DNA from: Ruminococcus_G sp050944415
GTDB lineage: Bacteria; Bacillota; Clostridia; Lachnospirales; Lachnospiraceae
Reading direction: 5' to 3'
Length of the DNA: 57,695 bases
NCBI GenBank assembly: GCA_050944415.1
Contig: JBMNRA010000011.1
Location: forward strand, 1-57,695
Shown: positions 15,511 to 24,184 of the stretch, piece after piece
How the letters are laid out: every line of letters starts with the position of its first letter
Numbering within the stretch: position 1 is the first letter of the stretch
Notes under the pieces: generated by a model
The model's input: only the letters and a program-made list of their open reading frames with translations
Told to the model about the DNA's origin: nothing
Database searches by the model: none
Position numbers and translations under genes: made by a program

Positions 15511-16200
15511 TAAAATTTTTTTCTCCATCCGCGACACCTGAACCTGAGTCATTCCCATTTCATCAGCAATTGCAGTCTGTGTCATATCCTGGAAATACCG
15601 TTTATAAATCAGTTCTCTTTCCCTGGCATCCAACGTGCCCAACACTTCTTTCAGCATCATCCGATCCAGTATCTTTTCCTGGACGCCAGATTCTTCTTCC
15701 AGCTTGTCCATTAATTCAATGTCCGTGCCTTCACTGTGATAAATTGTCTGCTGAAGCGATTCAACCTGTGCCCCTGCATCCATGGCTTCGATCAGCTCCT
15801 CCTCCTCAACATGCAAAGCCTGGGAAAGTTCTCTCAGCGACGGCTCTCTTCCCAGCTGTTTTTCCAGCAGTTCCCTTTGCGTATAAGCTTTATACGCCGT
15901 TTCTTTCAGAGAACGGCTTACTTTGATCATTCCATCGTCTCTGAGGAACCGTTTCATCTCTCCGGCAATCATAGGGACCGCATATGTGGAAAATTTCACC
16001 TGATAACCCAGATCAAATTTATCCACTGCCTTCAAAAGGCCGATACAGCCTATCTGAAACAGATCTTCCATATCAACCCCCCGGTTCAGGAATCGTTTTA
16101 CAATACTCCAGACCAGCCCCATATTTTCGCTGACAATCGTATCCCTTGCTTTCTTATCCCCCTGGTGAGCCTGCTCTATCAGCGCAAGGGTATGTTCCAT
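15484..16200 (-). CDS. sigF: Forespore sigma factor F
   Basis: 238-aa sigma-70 family factor that directs early forespore transcription. Region 2 contains DLFQIGCIGLLKAVDKFD and FSTYAVPMIAGEMKRFLRDD; the region 4 helix-turn-helix is TQTAIADEMGMTQVQVSRME. Held inactive by SpoIIAB, whose gene is 11 bp upstream. The operon order spoIIAA-spoIIAB-sigF is the canonical one. Confidence 0.97.
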   Translation of the reverse strand: MEHTLALIEQAHQGDKKARDTIVSENMGLVWSIVKRFLNRGVDMEDLFQIGCIGLLKAVDKFDLGYQVKFSTYAVPMIAGEMKRFLRDDGMIKVSRSLKETAYKAYTQRELLEKQLGREPSLRELSQALHVEEEELIEAMDAGAQVESLQQTIYHSEGTDIELMDKLEEESGVQEKILDRMMLKEVLGTLDARERELIYKRYFQDMTQTAIADEMGMTQVQVSRMEKKILKNMRGKLI

Positions 16201-16211
16201 ACTGCCTCCTT

Positions 16212-16661
16212 TTATTCCGGAAAATCATCATTTTTTCTGCTTCCTATAGTCTTTTTCATATGAACTTCCGTACCGCGGCCCGGTTCCGAGACTACAACCA
16301 CTTCATCCATAAACGCCTCCATAAATGCAAACCCCATCCCGGAGCGGTTCCATTCCGGCCTGGTAGTAAACAAGGGTTCCATGGCCTGTTTGATGTTTTC
16401 AATACCTTTGCCTCTGTCAATAACGGTCAGATAAAGGTCACGCCCTGCGATTTTACACTCTATCCGAATCTTATGTACCTGATTTTCATATCCATGGATA
16501 ATCGCATTGGTAATTGCTTCTGACACAGCCGTTTTCACATCCGCCACTTCCTCCAGCGTGGGATTCAGCTGTGTACAGAATGCAGCGACAGCAACCCGGG
16601 CAAACCCTTCATTGCAGGATCTGCTGTCAAATTCAATACTCATTTCATTGGTGTGCTCCAT
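16212..16661 (-). CDS. spoIIAB: Anti-sigma F factor, serine kinase
   Basis: 149-aa GHKL-fold kinase that binds SigF and phosphorylates SpoIIAA. ATP-binding N box ETAVSEAITNAIIHGY-like segment (about 44-58), G1 box DRGKGI, and TTRPEWNRSGMGFAFME for the lid and G2 region. Its ATG follows the spoIIAA stop immediately, with the AAAGGGG site inside that gene's end. Confidence 0.97.
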   Translation of the reverse strand: MEHTNEMSIEFDSRSCNEGFARVAVAAFCTQLNPTLEEVADVKTAVSEAITNAIIHGYENQVHKIRIECKIAGRDLYLTVIDRGKGIENIKQAMEPLFTTRPEWNRSGMGFAFMEAFMDEVVVVSEPGRGTEVHMKKTIGSRKNDDFPE

Positions 16662-16662
16662 A

Positions 16663-17010
16663 TTAATCCCCTTTCTGATTCCCCTCTTTATTCCAGCTCT
16701 TTTCTTTTTGCACCTCTATTACCTTATCAATCCCCGAAAGATGGAACAGTTTATTCACCCGCTCATTCACATGAACAGCCTGAACCGCTCCCCCGATCAG
16801 ACAGATATTACGGTACCTCCCCATGATCGCCCCTACGCCGGAGCTGTCCATAAATTCCGTTTTCTTAAAATCATAAATCAGCCGCCGAATGTTTTTCCGT
16901 TCAATAATCCGGTCTGCTCCCGCATTCATTTTCTCCGCCGTATGATGATCCAGCTCCCTTGGAACTTTAATCACAAGGTCCGTTCCGTTAATCTGAAACA
17001 TTTCTTCCAT
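16663..17010 (-). CDS. spoIIAA: Anti-anti-sigma factor SpoIIAA
   Basis: 115-aa STAS-domain protein. The phosphorylated serine lies in FMDSSGVGAIMGRY, the diagnostic motif. The unphosphorylated form releases SigF from SpoIIAB. The start MEEMFQINGTD at 17010 is preferred, with AAGGAG about ten bases upstream; a start at MFQ (17001) is possible, and the longer frame to 17088 crosses the upstream terminator and is rejected. I did not find a convincing sigma-H promoter in the 50 bp upstream. Confidence 0.95.
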   Translation of the reverse strand: MEEMFQINGTDLVIKVPRELDHHTAEKMNAGADRIIERKNIRRLIYDFKKTEFMDSSGVGAIMGRYRNICLIGGAVQAVHVNERVNKLFHLSGIDKVIEVQKEKSWNKEGNQKGD

Positions 17011-17049
17011 ACCGTCCGAACTCCTTCCTTTTTTAACCGCCAGCCGATA

Positions 17050-17089
17050 TAAAACAAATTGGGGATACGCTTTTTCGCGCATCCCCAAT
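17050..17089 (-). terminator. Terminator after the TPR protein gene
   Basis: Stem ATTGGGGAT (17058-17066) with ATCCCCAAT (17081-17089), extended inward by CGC/GCG, followed on the minus strand by TTTGTTTT. It separates the folC-TPR transcript from spoIIAA. Confidence 0.8.
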
Positions 17090-17105
17090 CTGGAGGTTTC
17101 TCTGG

Positions 17106-18665
17106 CTATTCTTCTTCCGGAATATCCGTTTCTTCCGGAACAATACTTCCATCATTCTCTGTATTTTCCTCAGGCTGAACTTCACCCTGCACCGTTCCCG
17201 TCTCCTGGGTCTGTCCCGCTGCATCTCCGGCGTTATCCGCCGCCGGTTCCGCCGACCCAACGGCTTCTCCGCTGTTCATAGCATCAATATATCCCTGGGC
17301 ACTGGATGCCTGGTCACTGTCAGGATTCTGCTCAATGATCATCTCAAAAATTCTGACCGCATTTTCCGTATCTCCGCTCTCTCTGTATGCATGAGCCAGA
17401 TAATTGAGCACTTCGTAATCCGTATTATCAATTTCCATGGCCTTTGCCAGCTGATCCACAGCCGTGGCATAATCTTCCTGATCAAAAGCCTCTATCCCCG
17501 CACTCTTATAATTAGCAAAAAGTGTGGACTGAATATTGGCAAAAATATCGTCATAAATAGCCTTGGCTTCTACCGACAGCAGATCGCTGTTAACTTCCGC
17601 CATGGCATTGGCCGCATTGGTATAGTTTTCATTCTGGTACGCTTCCCAGGCTGTTATCAGATTTTCATAGCTGGTTACCTGTTCCTGGGCATCTGATATC
17701 TGATCCTGGGCGGAGTTTACCGTCTCTTCCGACTCAGAAATCTGCGCCTCCAGCCTGGACAGCTCCGCTGCCTGACTGGCCATAGTATTGCTGTACTCCG
17801 TAACTCTTTCATTGGCTTCCCGGTTAATTCTCTGAGTTTTTCCCGGCATAAACAGAAACCAGACGACCAGGGCGCCCACTATAATTCCAAAGCCAAGATT
17901 TAAAATAGTAGAAAAAACCGAACTCTCTCGGAAGGTGGGCGGTATAATCACATCCGCCACACTGGCCGGCGACACTTCCCCTTCCGCTTCTTTCCCCCGC
18001 CGGAAATTCCATCTGCCTTCCAGATTGGTATGTGTTCCGGTCTGCTCATCCACTTCTTTCAGAAAACGGAGTGTGGTAGCGTTGGTCTTATCAATTTTTG
18101 CCGCTTTTTTCAGCGTTTTCCTGGCTTTTTCATACTGTTTTCTGCTGATGTAAATCAGCGCCAGCAGATGATAGGCCTTGATCAGTTTTGGATTCTGCGT
18201 CAGAATCTTCTTCAGCTGAATGGCGGCCACATCGTAACTTCCGTTCCGGCAGCAAGCCAGTGCTTCATTATATTTTTTAATGGTCAGGTTAATCACATCC
18301 AGTTTATTGGCATTGGCCTGAAGACGGCTGATATACTCCGAGGCAATGTTTCCTTCCGGCATGATGTTCTTACTGATCACCCATTCACTCAGGGCAGAAA
18401 CCGCTTCCCCTGTTTCAAAGTAAACCAGTCCCAGCAGGTTCCTGGCCTGTATATTCAGTTTGTTAAATTTCAGACTGCGCTGCAGCATGTCAATAGCACC
18501 GGAAAGGTCTCTGATTTCCGCTTTCTCCAGCCCTTGATTATAATACAGATTAGACAGGAGGTAGACCTTTTTCTGCACCACCACATCAAAGCCGCATTTG
18601 GGACAGTAGGCCGATTCATTCAACGGCGCTCCGCAATTCATACAATTTATCTGCATTATTTTCAC
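17106..18665 (-). CDS. Zinc-ribbon TPR membrane protein
   Basis: 519 aa. N-terminal zinc ribbon with C8, C11, C21 and C24 (CMNCGAP, CPKCG), TPR repeats about 35-215 (for example YNQGLEKAEIRDLSGAIDML, AYHLLALIYISRKQYEKA), one transmembrane helix about 258-278, a coiled coil about 285-350, further TPRs about 360-460, and an acidic Ala/Glu-rich tail. The N-terminal half is probably cytoplasmic and the C-terminal half outside. GTG at 18665 overlaps the stop of the 49-aa gene (GTGA), which supports that start. Role unknown; likely a scaffold. Confidence 0.8.
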   Translation of the reverse strand: MKIMQINCMNCGAPLNESAYCPKCGFDVVVQKKVYLLSNLYYNQGLEKAEIRDLSGAIDMLQRSLKFNKLNIQARNLLGLVYFETGEAVSALSEWVISKNIMPEGNIASEYISRLQANANKLDVINLTIKKYNEALACCRNGSYDVAAIQLKKILTQNPKLIKAYHLLALIYISRKQYEKARKTLKKAAKIDKTNATTLRFLKEVDEQTGTHTNLEGRWNFRRGKEAEGEVSPASVADVIIPPTFRESSVFSTILNLGFGIIVGALVVWFLFMPGKTQRINREANERVTEYSNTMASQAAELSRLEAQISESEETVNSAQDQISDAQEQVTSYENLITAWEAYQNENYTNAANAMAEVNSDLLSVEAKAIYDDIFANIQSTLFANYKSAGIEAFDQEDYATAVDQLAKAMEIDNTDYEVLNYLAHAYRESGDTENAVRIFEMIIEQNPDSDQASSAQGYIDAMNSGEAVGSAEPAADNAGDAAGQTQETGTVQGEVQPEENTENDGSIVPEETDIPEEE

Positions 18666-18811
18666 TCTTTCTTCTTCTGCCCGTTTACATCCATCATCTC
18701 TTTCAGAATGTCAATCACATCCGTCAGATCTCTGCTGTATACCGCGCTTTCCACCTCATCCACATCCAGGCTGGGTTTGAATTTTTTCAGTTCTTCCTCA
18801 TAATTTATCAT
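18662..18811 (-). CDS. 49-aa conserved-looking small protein between folC and the TPR gene
   Basis: Reads MINYEEELKKFKPSLDVDEV and ends GQKKKE, an acidic and probably helical soluble protein. RBS AAGGAGA lies inside the end of folC, whose stop codon it overlaps by 14 bases; its own stop overlaps the GTG of the TPR gene. Coupling on both sides and ordinary codon use indicate a real gene. No family recognised. It may work with the zinc-ribbon TPR protein, judged only from the shared translation unit. Confidence 0.75.
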   Translation of the reverse strand: MINYEEELKKFKPSLDVDEVESAVYSRDLTDVIDILKEMMDVNGQKKKE

Positions 18812-20090
18812 TTTCGCGTCTCCTTAAATACTTCTTTATCTCGCCCACAAGATACAGAGATCCTACACAGAACAGCATGCCGTCCTGTCTGCTCTCCAGG
18901 GCGCGTTCAAAGGCTTTTTCAATGTCCGGCTCTTCTTCCACACAGCTGCATCCGTCTTTTCTGAATTCTTCCGCAAGTTCAGAAGCAGGAACAATTCTGT
19001 ATCCTTCAATCTGAGTGGCTACCACCGCATCCGGCCGGATCCGGCTGCTGATATCCCGGATCATCTGACGGTACCTCTTGTCTGCCACCGCTGAAAACAG
19101 CACGGTTATTCTGTAATTCTTTTTAAAATGTACAGCAGTCTCAATAAACCGCCGCACACCATCCTCATTGTGGGCCCCGTCCAGAATCACTCCGGGCAGA
19201 ACCGTCTCCATGCGGCCTTCCCACTTTGTTCCGGCAATCCCTGCTTTCAGTACATCATCTGCTATGCCGTGTTCTTCCCTCAGAAGTTTCATGGTATAGT
19301 AAGCCAGAGAAGCATTCATCATCTGATATGCCGCAATATAGGGAATAAAAAGCCTGTCCTCACCCGCGAACAGAAAAGTAATCCCTTCCGGCGTCTGCTC
19401 CTCCATGCGGTACATGGAATCATCCAGTCTGTAACAGGGACTTCCCATATTTTTCGCCTGTTTTTCAATCACCCCGGCTGCTTCCCGGCTGCTCCCGTCA
19501 AATACTACGGGAACTCCCGGCTTTATAATTCCCGCCTTTTCCGCGGCAATTTCTTCTATAGTATCCCCCAGATACTCCGTATGATCCTTACTGATTGAGG
19601 TGATGATACATGCCAGCGGCGATTTCACTGTATTGGTCGCATCCAGCCTTCCGCCCAGTCCCGTCTCCAGCACCGCGAAATCCACACTCTGTTCTTTGAA
19701 ATACAGCATGCCCACAGCAAAAAGGATTTCAAAGTAACTGGGATGCTCCATGCCCTCTGCAGTAAATTCATCGATAACCGCCTTCACCTTGTGAAACAGA
19801 CGGACAAAGGTATCGTCTTCCATCATTTTCCCGTTGATTTTAAAACGCTCATTCATCGATACCAAATGGGGCGAAGTAAAAAGTCCGCAGGAATAGCCTC
19901 CCGCCTCCAGCATAGATGCCAGATAGGCGCAGACACTGCCTTTGCCGTTGGTTCCGGCCACATGAATCACTTTCAGATCATCCTGGGGATTGCCCAGTCT
20001 TCTCATAAACTCTTTCGCGTGAGCCAGCGGATCTCTGATGGCAAATCTGCCGATTCCTTCAATGTATGTTACTGCTTCCGTATAATTCAA
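18798..20090 (-). CDS. folC: Folylpolyglutamate/dihydrofolate synthase
   Basis: 430-aa Mur-ligase-family enzyme adding glutamate to folates (and possibly to dihydropteroate). ATP loop GTNGKGSVCAYLASML at residues 46 onward; ETGLGGRLDATN; DGAHNEDG near 300. Full length. It heads a three-gene unit with the small protein and the TPR protein. Confidence 0.95.
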   Translation of the reverse strand: MNYTEAVTYIEGIGRFAIRDPLAHAKEFMRRLGNPQDDLKVIHVAGTNGKGSVCAYLASMLEAGGYSCGLFTSPHLVSMNERFKINGKMMEDDTFVRLFHKVKAVIDEFTAEGMEHPSYFEILFAVGMLYFKEQSVDFAVLETGLGGRLDATNTVKSPLACIITSISKDHTEYLGDTIEEIAAEKAGIIKPGVPVVFDGSSREAAGVIEKQAKNMGSPCYRLDDSMYRMEEQTPEGITFLFAGEDRLFIPYIAAYQMMNASLAYYTMKLLREEHGIADDVLKAGIAGTKWEGRMETVLPGVILDGAHNEDGVRRFIETAVHFKKNYRITVLFSAVADKRYRQMIRDISSRIRPDAVVATQIEGYRIVPASELAEEFRKDGCSCVEEEPDIEKAFERALESRQDGMLFCVGSLYLVGEIKKYLRRRENDKL

Positions 20091-20142
20091 AATAAACCAC
20101 CACTTTACATGTACTTAAGTCAAATACTACTGACTCTTATAC

Positions 20143-20170
20143 ATTATAATAAAGTGGCGGCTATTTGCAA
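20143..20170 (-). promoter_or_regulatory. Probable promoter for folC
   Basis: Minus strand: TTGCAA (20170-20165), 16-bp spacer, TATAAT (20148-20143). The start site would be about 50 nt upstream of the folC ATG. Confidence 0.55.
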
Positions 20171-20216
20171 GTAATTTATGTCGCAACTTTTGACTTTCTT
20201 TTTCTGCCCTCCATAT

Positions 20217-21485
20217 TTACTGAATGTAAAATTCGAACTCTTCATCGCCCAGCTGTATTTTATCTCCGGAATGAAGCATTCGAGGTTTTTCCCCGTACTT
20301 AAGCTGTGTTCCGCATACGAATGTTTTGTTTTTCGAATTATTATCCGCAATATATACATTCCCATCACTTATGTAAAAAAACGCATGGACACGTCCAATT
20401 CCCCGATTTCCTGATATACAGATTTCTGAAGCAGCCGGATTTCGGCCAATTCCGATCTTCTCTCCGGCAATTTCGTAATTTTCATTAGTATTGCACCGTC
20501 GAAGCAGAAACTTCCGTTCTGCTTTTTTCTGACTCTTATCAAGAAAAAATGTTTCCGCCGTTCCTTCATCCACAAACACTGTTTCCCCAAAATCTCTCTG
20601 CTCCACCTTTTTCTCGTCTAAAACCATTTTTTGCTCAGGAATCAAAAACTGCTCTTTTGAAATATTTGCCTCCTCTTTTTCATTTTCCGAATTATCCTTC
20701 CCCGGAATTTCTATGCCAGAAAACAGTATTTTCTTTTCTCCCTTTTTTTCTTTTTTTCCAAATAGTTTTTTTAAAAAATTTTTCTTTGCCGTTTCATTAT
20801 TATTTTCTTCCGAAGCTGGCTGAATGTTCCCTGTATTTAATATATCAGGTTCCCGGATAACTGCTTCCTCACTCCTGTTTTTCTCATCCCTAAGGATTCT
20901 GGCCGGTTCCAATGACTCCGGCGAGATTTTTAAGCCCTTTTGTTCCCTGATCGCGTCAATCTGTTCTCTGAACCTGTAGGCAGAAAATTTTTCCGTTCCG
21001 CTTAAAAGATTAATCAGTCCGGCAACGTAACTGCAATCCTCCTTTTGATCATATTTGATATTCAGCAGAAGTTTTTTTAAAAACATTTCCTCGCTCTGCA
21101 TTTCACATACCACAGGGAGTACAATCATTACCACACGATCCTTTTTCGGTAAAACATATACATAATTTTCGTCAAATACGTAAGAGGATGTTTCTAATAG
21201 ATATTCTTCCGCCTCCACCAACACATCCAATATATTTTCTAATATATTCAACAGTTTTTGACGACTGACCAGACCCGATAAATATTTTTTTATTGAAATA
21301 AGTTCTGTAATATCATATTTCATCAACACCCTGCCGTCAATTTGAATGCAGGTAAAGGGTGCAAGCCCTTCGATCTTATTATTTCTTATCATTTCCAATG
21401 TGAGAAAATCCAACGTATCTTCCGCTTTTTTCTCGTAAACCAGATATCTTTTTCCCGCCTGTTCTTCGTAACTAAAAGAAATCAT
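20217..21485 (-). CDS. DUF6382-type N-terminal domain plus C-terminal FHA domain protein
   Basis: 422 aa. The N-terminal ~195 residues (MISFSYEEQAGKRYLVYE...) resemble the DUF6382 region found in clostridial FHA proteins. A Lys/Glu-rich linker (about 200-320) leads to an FHA domain (about 335-422) with IGRNPAASEICISG, RIGRVHAFFY-like and NNSKNKTFV, the usual phosphothreonine-binding loops. Such proteins accompany Tad-type pilus or secretion loci in Lachnospiraceae. Here it ends a three-gene remnant behind an A24 peptidase and a WG-repeat protein. Family assignment of the N-terminus is from memory of the pattern. Confidence 0.75.
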   Translation of the reverse strand: MISFSYEEQAGKRYLVYEKKAEDTLDFLTLEMIRNNKIEGLAPFTCIQIDGRVLMKYDITELISIKKYLSGLVSRQKLLNILENILDVLVEAEEYLLETSSYVFDENYVYVLPKKDRVVMIVLPVVCEMQSEEMFLKKLLLNIKYDQKEDCSYVAGLINLLSGTEKFSAYRFREQIDAIREQKGLKISPESLEPARILRDEKNRSEEAVIREPDILNTGNIQPASEENNNETAKKNFLKKLFGKKEKKGEKKILFSGIEIPGKDNSENEKEEANISKEQFLIPEQKMVLDEKKVEQRDFGETVFVDEGTAETFFLDKSQKKAERKFLLRRCNTNENYEIAGEKIGIGRNPAASEICISGNRGIGRVHAFFYISDGNVYIADNNSKNKTFVCGTQLKYGEKPRMLHSGDKIQLGDEEFEFYIQ

Positions 21486-21509
21486 ATCATCACGTCCTCC
21501 CTCTCCTCA

Positions 21510-22817
21510 TCACTGGAACAAATTCAGCTGAATCAGTTTCCAGGTCTTATCCCCATTTTCCTCCAACTGAACTGCCGCCGTCCCTTCATCAGAAATGTGA
21601 GAACACATAAGAAATTCCGGCTGTATGACCACCGTTCCCTGTTCATCAATATATCCCCATTTCCCATCGATGCATACTGCGGCAAAACCATTTTGAAAAG
21701 ACTGCGCATCCTCATACTGACAGTCAAGTACAAGTTCACCATCCTCGTCTACATACCCCCACTGACCATCCTTACAAACCGCCGCATAACCTTCATCTGT
21801 AAATGCTCTCGCCATTTCAAAAGTGAGTTCTCCTACTGCTTTTCCTTTTGTATTTATCAGCCGATATGCTCCATCACTTTTTACAAAAACACGTTTTTGC
21901 CGGGAGCAAAATCCGTTGTCATCCACAATCACATCCTCATATCGCCCCTGGCTTCTTTCCTTTCCGTTTTTGCTAATAAGGCTCCATTCTCCTCCACTTT
22001 GCGCTGCGGCAACACCATTTTCCAATCCCGTCAGACCGTCCCATGCAAATTCGCCGATTGGTTCCATATTTTCATCCAAGAATCCATACTTTCCGTTTCT
22101 TTCGGCTACTGTTCCTTCTTCCGTATACATCCCCAGTGTGTCGTACTCATTTTCCGGCGCTTTTCTCACCTGATTATTTTCATCAATATAAACCCATGTG
22201 CCATCGTCTTTCTGCGCCAGCGCAAAACCTTCTTCTGAAAATGGATACATTTCCTTATACTCACATGGAATAATTTCATTGCCCACAGCATCTGCCAGAC
22301 CATATTTCCCCTCTTCCAGAACCACCATAGAATGATTTACAATCTCTCCAAGTGCCTCATAATAACAGTACAATTCCGTATAGCTTCCTTTCAGCTTTTC
22401 AAACCACGCAAGGGCATTCTGGTTTTTCGGATACTCTTCTATAAAATTCTCCAGATACTTTATCGCCCTTTCTTTATAATCGTTGTCTATGTAATAATTC
22501 ATGAGAAGATCCAGCGCTCTTGAGCTGTCCTGAAAAGTTTCCGCCGTTTTCTTACAAACAGAAATAAAGCCGTCCATATCTCCACTGTTTAACGTAGCAT
22601 CCGCCAGATGAAGATAAATATCTTCATTATCAGGGTCATATTCCAACGCATTTTCATATTCCAGGACAGCATCTACATATATCTCTTTTTTTTCTAATTC
22701 GGCTGCCTTTTCCATATGCTCTTTTGCCTTCACAGGGGCACCGGCAGTTTCTGAAACCGCAGAATACCATGCCAGTCCCAGCAGTACCGCCATTAACAGA
22801 ATTATGCTTTTCTTCAT
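21510..22817 (-). CDS. Secreted TPR and WG-repeat protein
   Basis: 435 aa. Signal or anchor helix at residues 3-20, TPR units about 35-145 (DAVLEYENALEYDPDNEDIY), then about six WG repeats from about 165 (GKYGLADAVGNEIIPCEYKE, GQWGYVDEDGELVLDCQYED, GKWGYIDEQGTVVIQPEF). WG proteins are common surface or exported proteins of unknown function. The start lies 6 bp after the peptidase stop; no clear ribosome binding site, so coupling is likely. Confidence 0.8.
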   Translation of the reverse strand: MKKSIILLMAVLLGLAWYSAVSETAGAPVKAKEHMEKAAELEKKEIYVDAVLEYENALEYDPDNEDIYLHLADATLNSGDMDGFISVCKKTAETFQDSSRALDLLMNYYIDNDYKERAIKYLENFIEEYPKNQNALAWFEKLKGSYTELYCYYEALGEIVNHSMVVLEEGKYGLADAVGNEIIPCEYKEMYPFSEEGFALAQKDDGTWVYIDENNQVRKAPENEYDTLGMYTEEGTVAERNGKYGFLDENMEPIGEFAWDGLTGLENGVAAAQSGGEWSLISKNGKERSQGRYEDVIVDDNGFCSRQKRVFVKSDGAYRLINTKGKAVGELTFEMARAFTDEGYAAVCKDGQWGYVDEDGELVLDCQYEDAQSFQNGFAAVCIDGKWGYIDEQGTVVIQPEFLMCSHISDEGTAAVQLEENGDKTWKLIQLNLFQ

Positions 22818-22823
22818 TATGCT

Positions 22824-23258
22824 TTATATACCAAGAGCCATTGCAAGCACGGTACCGGCCAGTACAAATGGCGCAAACGGTATCTCCTCCTTTAATCCGA
22901 TTTTTTTTAAAGCCAGCAGAATAATACTGTAGATTGCAGAAACTATTACTGTCAAAAAAGCAGTCGGCATGATTCCACCGATACCTACATAACAGCCAAT
23001 TATACCCATAAGCTTCACATCCCCCATACCAACGCCGCCTCTGGAAAGAAAATAGACAAGAAGAAACAATATACCTCCCGTCAGCATCCCAAATACAGAA
23101 GACAAAAGAAGCGGCAATCCAATTTCCGCGAACAAAACCCATTCCGGCACAAGCAAAAGAATTCTGATGAACAGAAGTGTTTTTAACATACTATTGGGAA
23201 TTCTCTTTTCGTGCCAGTCAATCCATGCAATGAAACACAGAGCGGTCACCAAAACCAT
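22824..23258 (-). CDS. A24-family prepilin peptidase (TadV/CpaA type), possibly clipped at the N-terminus
   Basis: 144-aa membrane aspartic peptidase that cleaves type IV or Flp prepilins. The first catalytic Asp is in WIDWHEKRIPN (residue 14) and the second in GVGMGDVKLMG; both are present. Only about 13 residues precede the first Asp, slightly fewer than usual, and no ribosome binding site is visible upstream. The frame is open only four codons further, and within 10 bp begins a truncated ABC transporter on the other strand. The N-terminus may therefore have been cut by the rearrangement. No prepilin gene remains nearby. Confidence 0.75.
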   Translation of the reverse strand: MVLVTALCFIAWIDWHEKRIPNSMLKTLLFIRILLLVPEWVLFAEIGLPLLLSSVFGMLTGGILFLLVYFLSRGGVGMGDVKLMGIIGCYVGIGGIMPTAFLTVIVSAIYSIILLALKKIGLKEEIPFAPFVLAGTVLAMALGI

Positions 23259-23265
23259 ATAACGG

Positions 23266-24183
23266 ATGTTTTATATCATCATTACGCCTATAATCTCCGT
23301 TACACTCACCCGCATTATGTTTCAAAGTGAAAATGCCATGATTGTAGACGATGCCCTGCAGAGAATCGACAGCGTATTGAACCTGAAGCCCCTTACGGAA
23401 CCTAAGCAGCCAAAGCACTCCCGCGATGCCTCGGTACAGCTTAGTCATGTCCATTTCAGCTATGATGGAGAAAACGAGGTTATCAAGGACATCTCTCTTA
23501 CGATCCCCCCGGGACAGAAAGTGGCCTTTGTAGGACCATCCGGCGGAGGAAAAACCACCCTTGCCAATCTGATCTGCCGGTTCTTTGATCTGCAAAGAGG
23601 CAGTGTAAAGATAGGAGGCGTAGATGTGCGGGACATCTCAAAAGAGGAACTTATGAATACCGTCTCTTTTGTGTTCCAGAACAGCCGCCTAATCAAAGCT
23701 TCGATTTTAGAAAATGTGCGGATGGGAAGGCCGGGCGCAACCCGTGAAGAAATCCTGGCCGCCCTCCATAATGCCCAGTGCGATGATATTCTTGAAAAGC
23801 TGCCCCAGGGCGCAGACACTGTAATAGGCACAAATGGTGTTTACCTTTCAGGCGGCGAACAGCAGCGGATTGCGATTGCCCGTATCATGCTGAAAGACGC
23901 GCCTATCCTTATTCTTGACGAGGCTACCGCTTTTGCCGACCCGGATAACGAAGCCCGTGTGCAGGCAGCTTTCTCCAAGCTGTCCGAAGGAAAAACGGTG
24001 ATTATGATTGCCCACAGACTCTCCACGGTAGTTGGCGCAGATAAAATCTATGTCATTTGCGATGGACAGATTGCCGAAAGCGGCGCCAGCCGTGATCTGC
24101 TGGCACAAGACGGTGTTTTCAGCCGGATGTGGAAAGACTATCAAACTTCCGTTCAGTGGAAAGTTGTAAAGGAGGTACAATAA
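23266..24183 (+). pseudogene. ABC exporter (transmembrane-ATPase fusion), 5'-truncated
   Basis: 305 residues remain of a half-transporter normally about 580 aa. It opens in the last transmembrane helix (FYIIITPIISVTL), continues through the linker SENAMIVDDALQRID, then a complete nucleotide-binding domain: Walker A GPSGGGKTT, signature LSGGEQQRIAIARI, Walker B ILILDEATA, H-loop AHRLST. The first five helices are missing, the in-frame stop lies two codons upstream of the Met and no ribosome binding site is seen. It was probably the partner of the intact exporter directly downstream (heterodimer). Whether the fragment is translated is unknown. Confidence 0.8.
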
Positions 24184-24184
24184 A

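Noticed and set aside
17011..17057. Sigma-H promoter for spoIIAA
   Set aside because: No AGGA...GAAT pair with proper spacing in the available spacer; not claimed.
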